Assembly (NCBI GenBank): GCA_045644545.1
Contig: JAZRHC010000016.1
Location: forward strand, 1-45,009
Length of the DNA: 45,009 nucleotides
Direction of reading: 5' to 3'
Source of the DNA: Scatosoma sp045644545
GTDB taxonomy: Bacteria; Bacillota; Clostridia; Christensenellales; Borkfalkiaceae
Positions 34,554-44,600 of the stretch are shown in pieces. The position numbers were made by a program, and so were the translations under genes. Below the pieces are notes generated by a model that had not been told where the DNA came from, did no database searches, and was given only the letters and a program-made list of their open reading frames with translations. Position 1 is the first letter of the stretch, and each line of letters begins with the position of its first letter.

Positions 34554-35642
34554 ATGGCAAGAGTTTTCAATTTTTCGGCAGGTCCTTCGATGTTGCCCCT
34601 CGAAGTGTTAGAGCGAGCGGCGGCGGAGATGACGAATTACGAGGACAGCGGTATGTCCGTGATGGAGATGAGTCATCGATCTCCCGTGTATGAAAAAATT
34701 ATCGGTGAAGCGGAGCGGCTTCTTCGCAAGGTGATGGCGATTCCCGAATCCTACAAGGTTTTGTTCTTGCAAGGCGGGGCTTCCACGCAGTTTGCCGCCG
34801 TTCCTTTGAACTTAATGAATAAAAACAAAAAGGCGGACTATATCCTTTCGGGTCAGTTTTCCACGAAAGCGTATAAGGAAGCGCAAAAATACGGCGAAGC
34901 GAAAGCGGTCGCTTCTTCCAAGGACGCGAATTTCTCGTTCGTTCCGCGCGTGACGAAAGCCGATCTTTCGGCGGACGCGGATTATCTGCATATCTGCTTT
35001 AATAACACGATCTACGGCACGAAATTTCCCTATATCCCCGAAACGGGCGAAACTCCGCTCGTGGCGGACTTATCCTCGTGCATTTTGAGCGAGCCTGTGG
35101 ACGTGGAAAAATTCGGCTTGATCTACGCGGGCGCGCAGAAAAATATGTCGGCGGCGGGGCTTACCGTCGTGATCGTGCGGGAAGACCTTCTTGGAAACGC
35201 GCGCGCGGAAACGCCTACGATGCTCGATTATAAAATAATGGCGGACAACGGGTCTATGTATAACACGCCGCCTTGCTATTGCATTTATATTTTAAAGCTC
35301 GTGCTCGAATGGATTCAATCGCTCGGCGGGCTTGAAGAAATGAAAAAGCGCAACGAAAAGAAAGCCGCGCTTTTATACGACTATTTGGATTCGCAGGACT
35401 ATTACCTTGCGCCCGTGGAAAAGGCTTCGCGCTCGATGATGAACGTCACGTTCGTGACGGGCAACGAGGAGCTTGATAAAAAATTCGCAAAAGAAGCGGA
35501 CGCGGCGGGGCTCAAAAACCTCAAAGGTCACCGTTCGGTGGGAGGTATGCGCGCTTCGATTTATAACGCGATGCCCTTCGAAGGCGTGGAAACGCTCGTC
35601 GCGTTTATGAAAAAATTCGCCGCCGAAAACCCCAAGGAGTAA
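34554..35642 (+). CDS. serC: Phosphoserine aminotransferase
   Basis: PLP enzyme converting 3-phosphohydroxypyruvate to phosphoserine with glutamate as amino donor. It has 362 residues. The N-terminal FNFSAGPSMLPLEVLE is a strong signature, and the PLP lysine is K196 in YAGAQKNMSAAGLTVVI. GHRSVGGMRASIYNAMP near the end binds phosphate. A good promoter and an AGGAGG site lie upstream. The pathway partner serA follows 3 bases after the stop; serB is absent here. Confidence 0.96.
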   Translation: MARVFNFSAGPSMLPLEVLERAAAEMTNYEDSGMSVMEMSHRSPVYEKIIGEAERLLRKVMAIPESYKVLFLQGGASTQFAAVPLNLMNKNKKADYILSGQFSTKAYKEAQKYGEAKAVASSKDANFSFVPRVTKADLSADADYLHICFNNTIYGTKFPYIPETGETPLVADLSSCILSEPVDVEKFGLIYAGAQKNMSAAGLTVVIVREDLLGNARAETPTMLDYKIMADNGSMYNTPPCYCIYILKLVLEWIQSLGGLEEMKKRNEKKAALLYDYLDSQDYYLAPVEKASRSMMNVTFVTGNEELDKKFAKEADAAGLKNLKGHRSVGGMRASIYNAMPFEGVETLVAFMKKFAAENPKE

Positions 35643-35645
35643 AAT

Positions 35646-36806
35646 ATGAAAAAAATATTGTTAATGAATAAAATAGCCAAGGTTGGCACGGATATTTTCG
35701 ATCGCGACCGCTACGAGGTCGGGGAAGATCTTCAAAACCCCGACGGGATTATGGTGCGTTCGGCGAAATTGCACGGTATGCAGTTCCCCGAATCCCTTAA
35801 AGCCATCGTCAGAAGCGGCGCGGGCGTGAATAATATTCCCGTAGACGAATGTACGAAAAACGGCGTGGTCGTATTCAACACCCCCGGCGCGAACGCAAAC
35901 GGCGTGAAAGAGCTTGCGATCTGCGCGCTCATTTTAGCCTCCCGCGACGTGGTCGGCGGTATCGCTTGGGCGAACTCTTTAAAGGGCGAACCCGACGTAG
36001 CCAAAGCCGTGGAAGCGGGCAAAAGCGCGTTCGTGGGTAGCGAGCTCGTGGGAAAAACGCTCGGCGTGATCGGGCTCGGCGCGATCGGCGGTATGGTCGC
36101 GAACGCGGCAAACGCGCTAGGTATGACCGTTATCGGCTGCGATCCATATATCACTCCCCGCGCGGCGTGGAGCTTAGCGCCTTCCGTGAAACAAGCGGGA
36201 ACGTACGAGGAAATTTTCAGAACCTGCGACTATATCACCCTGCACGTGCCCGCAACCGAGCAGACGAAGGGTATGATCTGCAAGAAAACGCTGGATATGA
36301 TGAAGGACGGCGTGAAGATTATCAACCTTGCCCGCGCGGACCTCGTGAACGCGGCGGATTTAAAGCAAGCGATCGCGGAAAACAAGGTCGCCAAGTACGT
36401 GACGGATTTCCCCACGGAAGAAACGGTAGGAGTGGAAGGGATCGTCGCGATTCCCCACCTCGGTGCGTCTACCTTCGAATCGGAAGACCATTGCGCGATG
36501 ATGGCGGGAAAGCAGCTCGACGAATACCTCACCAACGGAAATATCGTCAACAGCGTGAACTTTCCGTCCGTATCCTTGCCGCACACCTCGTTTGCGCGCG
36601 TGTGCGTGATGCATAAAAACGTGCCGAATATGCTTTCGCAAATCACTTCGGCGTTCTCTGCGGCGGGCGTGAATATCGACAACCTCGCCAACGGCTCGAA
36701 GGGCGAAATGGCGTATACGATCGTCGAGGTCAGCGACAAACCGAGCGAAAAGATCGTGGAAAAAGTGCTCGCCATCGAAGGCGTATTGAAAGTGAATTTG
36801 TATTGA
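35646..36806 (+). CDS. serA: D-3-phosphoglycerate dehydrogenase with ACT domain
   Basis: First step of serine synthesis, oxidising 3-phosphoglycerate with NAD. It has 386 residues: a split substrate-binding domain and a central Rossmann domain (GVIGLGAIGGMVANAANALG, with C-D-P-Y following the strand). The Arg/Glu/His catalytic set lies in the NLARADLVN and HLGASTFESEDHC regions. A short C-terminal ACT domain starts near residue 318 (ARVCVMHKNVPNMLSQITSAF), a likely serine sensor. The AAGGAG lies inside the 3' end of serC. A clear terminator follows. Confidence 0.95.
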   Translation: MKKILLMNKIAKVGTDIFDRDRYEVGEDLQNPDGIMVRSAKLHGMQFPESLKAIVRSGAGVNNIPVDECTKNGVVVFNTPGANANGVKELAICALILASRDVVGGIAWANSLKGEPDVAKAVEAGKSAFVGSELVGKTLGVIGLGAIGGMVANAANALGMTVIGCDPYITPRAAWSLAPSVKQAGTYEEIFRTCDYITLHVPATEQTKGMICKKTLDMMKDGVKIINLARADLVNAADLKQAIAENKVAKYVTDFPTEETVGVEGIVAIPHLGASTFESEDHCAMMAGKQLDEYLTNGNIVNSVNFPSVSLPHTSFARVCVMHKNVPNMLSQITSAFSAAGVNIDNLANGSKGEMAYTIVEVSDKPSEKIVEKVLAIEGVLKVNLY

Positions 36807-36821
36807 TAGAATAAAAACGGG

Positions 36822-36860
36822 AAACTGCCGTTCGCTTTGTCAGCGGACGGCAGTTTTTTT
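36822..36860 (+). terminator. Intrinsic terminator after serA
   Basis: A 15-bp stem (outer arms AAACTGCCGT and ACGGCAGTTT, inner TCGCT/AGCGG with one G-U pair) closes a 5-base loop and is followed by a run of Ts to 36860. It ends the amino-acid island. Confidence 0.92.
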
Positions 36861-36887
36861 GTCATAAAGAGTGATTACTTTAAACGC

Positions 36888-36916
36888 TTGACTTTCAAAG
36901 CGGTTGGGAGTATAAT
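36888..36916 (+). promoter_or_regulatory. Promoter facing a non-coding stretch
   Basis: TTGACT (36888-36893), a 17-base spacer and TATAAT (36911-36916). Two T-G-G-G-A motifs, at 36905-36909 and 36926-36930, flank the -10 region. A start here would give a leader or small RNA of more than 300 bases before the gene at 37281. Confidence 0.65.
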
Positions 36917-37199
36917 AATAAATAGTGGGATACCAAATTTTTCCTTGCGTATTACTTTACAAAAACGAAAATCCCCTTAAAAGGGTCAAAAATTCGAAAA
37001 ATCCAAGGGAGTTGTCGGAAAAAAAGGCAAAAAACGGAAGGAAAACGGCTTATTTTTCAGGAAAGCGTTTCCTTGCTTGGAAAGCGTTGGGCGGGATTTT
37101 GGCGAGAAAAGCCTAAAAAGCGCCTATTTTTGTTAAAAAATATAAAATAATTGTGAAAATCGTTATTTTTTTACCCTCGGCGAACGTTTGTCCAGATTC
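36917..37199 (+). other. Non-coding stretch between two promoters
   Basis: About 280 bases, A-rich with short hairpin-forming pieces such as CCCCTTAAAAGGG and GGAAAGCGTTTCC. A 63-codon open frame from a GTG at 36925 has no ribosome-binding site and a lysine-rich, low-complexity product, so I do not call it a gene. It may be a 5' leader, a small RNA or a remnant; no known riboswitch was recognised. Confidence 0.4.
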
Positions 37200-37247
37200 T
37201 TGACAAGTATTCTGCCGTATGGTAGAATGATAGCCGAAATTCGGCTA
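37200..37247 (+). promoter_or_regulatory. Promoter with start-site palindrome for the envelope operon
   Basis: TTGACA (37200-37205) and TAGAAT (37223-37228) have 17-base spacing. A perfect inverted repeat, TAGCCGA / TCGGCTA (37231-37247), overlaps the expected start site and could be an operator or a 5'-end hairpin. The ATG of the next gene is 34 bases further on. Confidence 0.75.
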
Positions 37248-37280
37248 CCGAAAAAATAACGGAGAGAAACAGAGGAAAAA

Positions 37281-39539
37281 ATGAATCAGATTTTATTGGC
37301 GTTGGGTTTCGCTGCCTCGGCGTTCCTTATATGGTTTATAGGGCGTTTTATGAAAGGCGAGATCACGATTCGAAAAAAAACTTACGCGCGTAAAGACCTG
37401 TTTTTACGAGGGCTTTCCGTTCTTTTGTTTTTGCTGTATACGCCGTATCTGTTCTCGCTCGAAGTCGTAAGCGACCAAGTCGGGCTTTCGGGCGGGGTGA
37501 ACGCGCCCGTGGTTACCGTTTTGACGGGCCTTTTGAAATGGCTTACTTATTTCACGCTCGCGGCGACGATGGCGCTTTCGTTTTTTGAAAAAAAGAGCCT
37601 TGACGATTTCGCGGCGATTATCGCTCCCGTCGTGCTTTTGCTCAACGCGATCTTTTTAAAGCCCGTTGCGGTGAGTATCGTGGGGAGCGCGGACTATTTC
37701 CATTGGCAGATCGTGCTGTATGCGATCGCGTTGTCGCTTGCGTTCGGGCTTACGGGCGCAAGAACGATAGAGCTGATCGCGAAGAAGGATTTTTCGGCGT
37801 TTTTCAAGCGGCTTGGAAAAGCGGGGCTTTGGAGCTTATTATATCTTCCCGCCTTTCTTCCCGTGTATCTTCCTCAACTTTTCTTCGGGATTATCGGGGA
37901 AGAAACCTTAGATTTTACTTTAACGCACAGACTTTTAATCTATATCAGCTTTGCGTTCCCTGCTCTTGCGTATATCGCGTTTAGAAAGAAGAGTAAAGAC
38001 GAGCGTTTGCTGTTTTTGATTATGCTTTCCCTCAGCGGGTTTATGCAATATTTCTGCCACACGGCCCACCGCGACGGTTTGACGAACCTGCCCTTGCACC
38101 TTTGCAACACGGCGATCGTCTTGATGCTGTTCGCTTACGTATTCCGTTGGAAAAGCGTGTTTTACTTCACCTATCTCGTTAACGTCTTGGGCGCGTTCTG
38201 CGCGATATTACTCCCCAACACGTCCGACGTGTTGACGGAAGCGGGCGTAATAGGCTTTTGGTATAACCACACCTACGCGTTCGCGCTTCCTATTCTCGGC
38301 GTAGCGCTCGGCATTTTCGAACGCCCGAATATCAAGCTGATGTACGGCGCAATCGCGGCGTTTTCCGTCTATGTTTTGGCGGCGGCGGTGCTGAACGGTT
38401 GGCTGAATAACTCGCCCTTGAACGTAAACGGCGACGAAGTCGACTATTTCTTCTTATACAGCGATTTCTTTATCGATAAGTTCGCGTGGGCAGTCCCGTT
38501 AAAATACGACTTTATCTGGCAGTTCCAAGTCGGCGACACGCTGATGACCTTCTACTGGGTGTATATCCTCGTGATATGGGCGGCGTTCGTCGCGTTGATG
38601 TTCGCGATTTGGGGCGTATACGGACTTTTATATAAAACCTCGGACGCGCATAAAGAGTTGGCAAGGCGCAAAAAGCTGATGCGCGTCGATCACGCGCAGC
38701 TTTTGAAAGAACTCGGCGGCAGGTCGATTAAAGAACCTCTGCATCCCGAAGGAGCAACTATGATTAAGATCACGAATTTTTCTAAAACTTACGCAGGGAC
38801 GGACAAAAAAGCCGTGAAGGATCTCAACCTCGAAATCCACGAGGGGGAGGTGTTCGGCTTTATCGGTCATAACGGCGCGGGCAAGAGTACGACGATCAAA
38901 AGCCTCGTTGGGATTCAGTCCATCACCGAAGGCTCGATCGAGGTGCAGGGCTACGATATCGCCCGCCAGCCCTTGCAGGCAAAGCTGAGAATGGGCTACG
39001 TTTCGGATAACCACGCCGTATACGAGAATTTGACGGGCAGAGAATATATCAGCTACGTTGCCGATTTATATATGGTCAGCGAAAAGGATAAAAACGAGCG
39101 CATTGAAAAATACGCGAAAATGTTCGGGCTCGAAAAGGCGCTCGACAACGAGATCAAGTGCTATTCGCACGGTATGAAGCAAAAGACGATGGTGATCGGC
39201 GCGCTGATCCATAACCCCAAAGTTTGGGTTTTGGACGAGCCGTTGACGGGGCTTGACCCCACGAGCTCGTGGCAGATTAAAGAATGTATGCGCCAGCACG
39301 CGGACGAGGGGAATATCGTGTTCTTTTCCAGCCACGTGATCGAGGTCGTGGAAAAGGTGTGCGACCGTATCGCGATTATTGCGGACGGAAAATTGCAACG
39401 GGTGGACCGCGTAGAGGATATTAAAAAGGAAGGGCTTTCCTTGGAACAGCTCTATTTGCAATACGCGCAGCACCCCGAAGCCAAGCTTCCCGTAAGCGAG
39501 ATCGCGGCGACCGCCGAGGAGAGCGTGCAAACGGTATGA
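37281..39539 (+). CDS. YwaF/TMEM164-like membrane domain fused to an ABC ATPase
   Basis: A 752-residue fusion. Residues 1-470 contain about twelve hydrophobic segments. LTNLPLHLCNTAIVLMLFAY and the following segments resemble the YwaF/TMEM164-like family, which carries conserved His/Cys near L-P-L-H-L-C. From about residue 494 there is a complete ABC-2-type ATPase: Walker A GHNGAGKST (529-537), signature YSHGMKQK, Walker B VWVLDEPLTGLDP and H-loop SSHVIEVVE. A GAAGGAG site and an in-frame ATG sit exactly at the joint (38748-38762). The permease gene overlaps the stop (ATGA), so the ATPase very likely pairs with it. The role of the fused membrane domain and the substrate are unknown. Confidence 0.85.
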   Translation: MNQILLALGFAASAFLIWFIGRFMKGEITIRKKTYARKDLFLRGLSVLLFLLYTPYLFSLEVVSDQVGLSGGVNAPVVTVLTGLLKWLTYFTLAATMALSFFEKKSLDDFAAIIAPVVLLLNAIFLKPVAVSIVGSADYFHWQIVLYAIALSLAFGLTGARTIELIAKKDFSAFFKRLGKAGLWSLLYLPAFLPVYLPQLFFGIIGEETLDFTLTHRLLIYISFAFPALAYIAFRKKSKDERLLFLIMLSLSGFMQYFCHTAHRDGLTNLPLHLCNTAIVLMLFAYVFRWKSVFYFTYLVNVLGAFCAILLPNTSDVLTEAGVIGFWYNHTYAFALPILGVALGIFERPNIKLMYGAIAAFSVYVLAAAVLNGWLNNSPLNVNGDEVDYFFLYSDFFIDKFAWAVPLKYDFIWQFQVGDTLMTFYWVYILVIWAAFVALMFAIWGVYGLLYKTSDAHKELARRKKLMRVDHAQLLKELGGRSIKEPLHPEGATMIKITNFSKTYAGTDKKAVKDLNLEIHEGEVFGFIGHNGAGKSTTIKSLVGIQSITEGSIEVQGYDIARQPLQAKLRMGYVSDNHAVYENLTGREYISYVADLYMVSEKDKNERIEKYAKMFGLEKALDNEIKCYSHGMKQKTMVIGALIHNPKVWVLDEPLTGLDPTSSWQIKECMRQHADEGNIVFFSSHVIEVVEKVCDRIAIIADGKLQRVDRVEDIKKEGLSLEQLYLQYAQHPEAKLPVSEIAATAEESVQTV
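38748..38762 (+). promoter_or_regulatory. Internal ribosome-binding site and in-frame ATG at the fusion joint
   Basis: GAAGGAG (38748-38754) lies 5 bases before an in-frame ATG (38760-38762). Starting there would give a free 259-residue ABC ATPase beginning M-I-K-I-T-N-F-S-K-T-Y, a textbook ATPase N-terminus. Either two genes fused in frame or both products are made. Confidence 0.6.
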
Positions 39540-41182
39540 AAGAACGGGGTAAAGAAATCAAAAATACGCCCCTTCGGCGTATCAAATACCTGATGCTCCT
39601 GCAAATGGGGGAACGCCTCCGCACGAAAAAAACGCAGAGCGGCAAAAAGCGCGCCTTTATCGCGTTTTTGAAGGTTTGCGCGTGCATAGCGGTGTTCGCG
39701 GCGGCGTATTTCGCGCTCGGATATTTCAGAGATACTTTCCAAATAAAGCTTTCCAAAGCCCTTTTGATCAGTATTCTGTTTTTAACGCAGGCTCTCGGGA
39801 TCATTTCCGCGATCGGCAGTATTTTGTCTATTCTCTATGCGAGCAAGGAAAACACGATGCTGCTCGCCTTTCCGTGCAAATACGGGGAAATTTTTATCAG
39901 TAAGCTCGCGGTGTTCGCGATCGAGGAAATCAAGAAAAGCTGTTTCTTTATCTTCCCGTTTTTGATCGCCTACGGCGCGCTCGTCGGCGGGGCGGCGTAT
40001 TGGATATTCCTGTTGCCCGTGTGGCTGACGCTTTGCTTATTCCCCGTCGTGATCGGCGCGATTCTTTCCATTCCCTGTATCTACGCGAAACGGTTTTTGG
40101 AAAAGCATATGTTTTTATACGCGCTGTTGATCGGGGCGCTCCTCGTGTTCGCGTTCGTGCTTTTAACGGTGCTTTTGAGCAAGCTCCCCACCCCCGTTCG
40201 CCTCGTCGCGATTTACGGTAAATTTATCGTAGCGGTAGAGGAATTTTTAGCCTCGCTCAGCAGCTTGGCGGTGTGGTATATCTTCCTCGGCAATTTGCTG
40301 TTCGGCGTGAAGATCTGGCTGTTTTTGCCGCTTGCCCTCGTCGTGTTCGCGGCGTTTGCGTGCATTTGCTTTTTCGTGGCGAAGCCTTTCTATTTTAAAG
40401 CCGTTTCGTCAACGGTGGAAGCGGGGCGCAACAAACGCCATAAGCCTCGCCACCATAAGCGTAACAATATCTTTTTAACCTTTTTCAGAAAAGAATTTAA
40501 GTTGTTTATGCGCAATTCGCAATCGTTAAACTCGGCGGTGGTCACGATTTTAACCTTCCCGCTGTTGTCCTACGTGTTCAACTTCATTCTCGCGGCGATT
40601 AACACGAACGTTTTGGGCGACTTTTTATCCGTCGCGTTCAACGTGATGATCACGCTGAGCATTTTAAGCACGCATAACGCCAACAGCGCAAGCGCGCTTT
40701 CTTCGGAAGGGAACGAGTTCTCGATTTTGAAAACCGCGCCTTCGAACACGATGATTATCGCTTGGGCGAAAATCGCCGTCGCGGAGATCGTCAACGTGAT
40801 CGCGCTGTTGACTACCTTCGTTATGCTCACCTTCACGACGGAGCTTTCTTTATCCAACCTCGGCTTAATGACGCTCGTGCTGTTTTTAATGACCTCGGCG
40901 CATATCTTTTGGAGTTTCCAGCTCGACGTGACCAACCCCAAAATCCTCGATTACGCAATGAAAGGCGGCGACGGCGTGGTGAACAATTCCAACGTGGCGA
41001 AAGCGGTGATTTTCGGCTTTTTCACCGCGACGATCACGGGCGTTTTGGTGCTGTTGCTGTTAATGGACGGCTTCGTGAGCGGTTGGTTGCGGATCATTTT
41101 GCTTGCCGCGGCGTTCTTCGCCGCAAGACTGTATCTTTTCAGGCGTAACCTGAAAGTATACTTCAACGACGTTCAGTTTTAA
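39536..41182 (+). CDS. ABC transporter permease, multi-pass
   Basis: A 548-residue membrane protein with about twelve hydrophobic stretches (for example VCACIAVFAAAYFALGYF near 45, LLIGALLVFAFVLLTVLL near 200, and AVIFGFFTATITGVLVLLLLMDG near 490). A basic cytoplasmic segment rich in Lys, Arg and His (NKRHKPRHHKRNN) sits near residue 300. No ATPase or catalytic motif is present. It resembles large ABC-2-type exporter permeases. The start overlaps the previous stop in ATGA, so it is translationally coupled to the ATPase. The substrate is not evident; export of an envelope component is a guess from the lipoprotein downstream. Confidence 0.8.
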   Translation: MKERGKEIKNTPLRRIKYLMLLQMGERLRTKKTQSGKKRAFIAFLKVCACIAVFAAAYFALGYFRDTFQIKLSKALLISILFLTQALGIISAIGSILSILYASKENTMLLAFPCKYGEIFISKLAVFAIEEIKKSCFFIFPFLIAYGALVGGAAYWIFLLPVWLTLCLFPVVIGAILSIPCIYAKRFLEKHMFLYALLIGALLVFAFVLLTVLLSKLPTPVRLVAIYGKFIVAVEEFLASLSSLAVWYIFLGNLLFGVKIWLFLPLALVVFAAFACICFFVAKPFYFKAVSSTVEAGRNKRHKPRHHKRNNIFLTFFRKEFKLFMRNSQSLNSAVVTILTFPLLSYVFNFILAAINTNVLGDFLSVAFNVMITLSILSTHNANSASALSSEGNEFSILKTAPSNTMIIAWAKIAVAEIVNVIALLTTFVMLTFTTELSLSNLGLMTLVLFLMTSAHIFWSFQLDVTNPKILDYAMKGGDGVVNNSNVAKAVIFGFFTATITGVLVLLLLMDGFVSGWLRIILLAAAFFAARLYLFRRNLKVYFNDVQF

Positions 41183-41194
41183 CGGGGAGGAAGT

Positions 41195-41590
41195 ATGAAC
41201 AAAAAAATCGTATTTATCGTCGTTTTGGCGGAATGTATATTAGCGGTTCTCTTAATCAGCTTCTTCGGTCAAGCCATCGTCAACGCGAACAACAATATTT
41301 TATGCCGCGAGATCTATTTCACCTACGAAAACGGCGAAAAGATCGAGGACGATAAACGACTTTCCGTCGTGATCGACGATAGTAATATTAACTATAAACT
41401 CTACTACGAGATGTTGCCCGCGAAAACGACCAACTGCGAAGTCCGCTTCGTTTCGAGCGACCCGCAGGTGCTCGTGGATGACACGGGTATGGTGACCTTT
41501 TTATACCGTAAATCGGTGACGATCACGGTGTTTACGGAAGACGGAAGCAATCTTTCCGATTCCATTATCTTAGTTCCCGTGCGGCCGTAG
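41195..41590 (+). CDS. Small membrane-anchored protein with an Ig-like domain, unknown
   Basis: A 131-residue protein. Residues 4-27 form a hydrophobic anchor or uncleaved signal (IVFIVVLAECILAVLLISFFG). The remainder is polar and beta-rich, and the segment C-E-V-R-F-V-S-S-D-P-Q-V-L-V-D-D-T-G-M-V resembles a bacterial Ig-like (BIG2-type) fold. A good GGGAGG site precedes the ATG 12 bases after the permease stop, so it belongs to the transporter operon. It could be an extracytoplasmic accessory of the transporter; I do not recognise a named family. Confidence 0.7.
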   Translation: MNKKIVFIVVLAECILAVLLISFFGQAIVNANNNILCREIYFTYENGEKIEDDKRLSVVIDDSNINYKLYYEMLPAKTTNCEVRFVSSDPQVLVDDTGMVTFLYRKSVTITVFTEDGSNLSDSIILVPVRP

Positions 41591-41673
41591 CGGGCAAAGG
41601 GGACTTACCTTAGGGAGCACGCTGCAAAAGACTGCTGATCTATAAAAATTTTTTTCGAAAGGAGAAAGGAAAA

Positions 41674-44600
41674 ATGAAAAAATGGCAAAAAGCACTTGTT
41701 GGACTTCTCGTCGGCGTTGGAATGACCTTCGCGGCGGCGGGTTGCGACGACGGACTGACGGTCACGTTTATGGACGGCGACAAGAAAGTGGAAATTATGA
41801 CCGATTTGGCAAAAGACAAGCCGATCAAGCTTCCCGACGCGCCGGTAAAAGACGGCTATACCTTCCTCGGTTGGTATACCGACGCGGCGCTGACAAAGCC
41901 TTACGAGCAGGATACCCCTATTACGAAAAATATGACCTTATACGCAAAATATAACTATTCTCAGCTCTGCGTGTATATGCGCTATTATGAGGGCGCGAAT
42001 CCCGTTGAGCTTGGTCAAGTTGAAGTGACCACCGGCGAGGCTTACGAACTTCCCACGCCCACCCGCGAGGGCTACACCTTCACGGGCTGGAAGGTGAACG
42101 GCGCTGAATTCGAGGCGTCTGGGATTTATGCTCCAAAAAATAGTGTGATCGCTTTGGCGCAGTGGGAGCTTAATAAATATACCGTAACGTATATGGACGG
42201 CGAAACCGAGCTCGGCACGAAAACGGTAGAGCACGGAAAAACGGTAGAGGCTTGGACGGAGGTTGCCGCGGGCTATCAAATCGACGGCATTTTCACCGAT
42301 AAAGAACATACCAAGGCGTACGACCAAACGGCGGCGGTGACGGGTAATCTCACGCTGTACGTGAAAAAATCAGCCAAGACCTTTAAGATTACCGTCAACA
42401 GACTTGCCGCAGGCGACAACAAAGACACGACGGCTACATTTGGCGACGCATATACTTTGCAAGAGCCAACGAGGGAGGGGTATAAGTTTAAGTATTATAC
42501 CTATAACGGAAACGAATTCCCGTTGACGGGCACGTATTCGTGGACGGAAAATATCACTGTTGTGGCGGAATGGGAAGTAGACCCCGAATATAATAAACGT
42601 ACGGTGTTCTTCAACGATGGCGACAACGAACTCGAAGAGTTGAGGATTGTCACAGAAAAGGGTACAACGATCAAACTTCCCGCTGGACCCGCAAAAAAAG
42701 GCTATACCTTTAACGGTTGGTACACCGAAGTCGAGTTGAAGAATGTATTCGACGAAGAAACCGTGATTGACGACGATTTAGAGTTATATGCGAAATTCAC
42801 GGCGAATACCTATACGCTGACCTATGAACACAACGATAAAAAGGTGACCGTAACTTACGGGGGTGGAATCACTCTTGACGAACCTGAGAAAGAAGGGTAT
42901 AAGTTTATCAAATATAAAGCAGAGTACAACGGCGCGTATATTTATTTCGAAAATCCCATTATTGAGAACTATACTTGGGATTCGAACTTGATCTTGACTG
43001 CCGTTTGGGAAGAAATCCCCGAAGACCAAGAAGAATCCACTTCGGAAACCTTTATTGAAAAAGAACTCGACGCGAACAACGGTATCGGCTATTATAAAGA
43101 AAGAGCGACGATAAACGATCAATTTACCTTCGTGTTCTTAAAGGGTACGACGTACGATCTCCGCGAATTTACGAATCTTGCCTTTATCGGCGCGGAAGGA
43201 TTTGTGACGAATGTGGACGGCGTGAAATTTAAGGCTTCGGCGGTAGGCGAATTCCAGATTACCTTCACGAGAACAACGGAAGACGGCGACACGGTGGTAT
43301 TTACGCGTAACGCGAAGATCGTCAACGAAGTCAACGTTTTGGAGCAAAACGCGGACTATCTCGGTTCGTGGGGAACGAACGCCAACAGAACGGCGTTTAT
43401 CAACGCAAAAGCCGATGCGACGATGGCAGTCGGCGCGAGCAACTTCCAGCCCGGATTGAATATCGGCTACGTTGATAACGTTGCGGACGAACATTACGAT
43501 TATGCTTCGGGGAATATCGTCGTTACGGTAAAAGTAGGAAATGCGGAAAGCAAGGACTATACCGTAGAAAACGGCAGGATTTATTTCGGTGATTCACTCG
43601 TAGGAGAAACCGTAACCCTTACCTTTGAAACGAAATATCCGAGCTTTTATACGACTACGACTCCCGTAGAAATGACCGTTACGGTCAACGACGGCGTAAA
43701 CGTATACACGAGCGCAGACCTGCGCACGGCGTATGCGAACGTTGCAAATAAAAAGATCAATATTTTGAGAAATATCACGGCAGACCTGCCTGTTTCCGAT
43801 TATATTGATTTTGATAAGAAAGTGCCTTACAACGCTTACGAATACGGCGCATATAGAAGAATCACGACGGATAAAACGGATAAAGTAGAAATAAACGGAA
43901 ACTTCTTCCAGATCAACGCGAGCAGCCTGCCCTTAGTGGATAACCGCTACGACGGAAGAAAATGGAGCGTTGCTGGCGATGCAAGCTATTACGTGCACAA
44001 TTCGCAAGTCGGCGTATTTCTTTATTGGAATACTTTCGATAATAACGGCGACTATCAGAATTATCATAACGGTCAGCTTATCGTCAACGATTTGAGTATC
44101 ACGGGGAATAATATACCGACGGAATATTCAACGCAAAAAGGTGATGTGATAGAGCCCGATACGATGTGGTATCCGTCGCAGACAGACGGGAAGAAATTGC
44201 TCGTTCGAAGCGGTTCGTGGAACGGTATCGTTTGCCGTGGTGGTACGGTCAATGTGAATAATACCACGATTATGAATACGAACGTTGCGATTTTTGCGGA
44301 CGGCGGTATCAGCGCTTCCGACTCTACGCAACAATCCGTGCAATATAATTTATACCAAGTAAAAACGGAAAACAGCTGGAACACGAGCGTATATCTGTTC
44401 TACCTTTGCAAATTAAACGTAACCGAATCTTACTTCGGGCAAGGTAGCGCGGGGGCGATTATGGTTGACGACAGGGCGTATAACAAAGATACGGAAACGA
44501 CTTTGAATACCGTTGTCAACGTGGATAAGGCAACAACCTTCAATAACTGGGTAGCAGGTACGGAAGCTTGGTTCGTAGCTTACGGGCAAGCCGAAACGGC

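Noticed and set aside
36925..37116. 63-codon frame from GTG after the 36888 promoter
   Set aside because: No ribosome-binding site, start almost at the transcription start, and a Lys-rich product without similarity to anything I recognise.
41674..43030. InlB-like repeats as a DNA tandem repeat
   Set aside because: The six units are alike only at protein level; nucleotide sequences are too diverged to call a DNA repeat.
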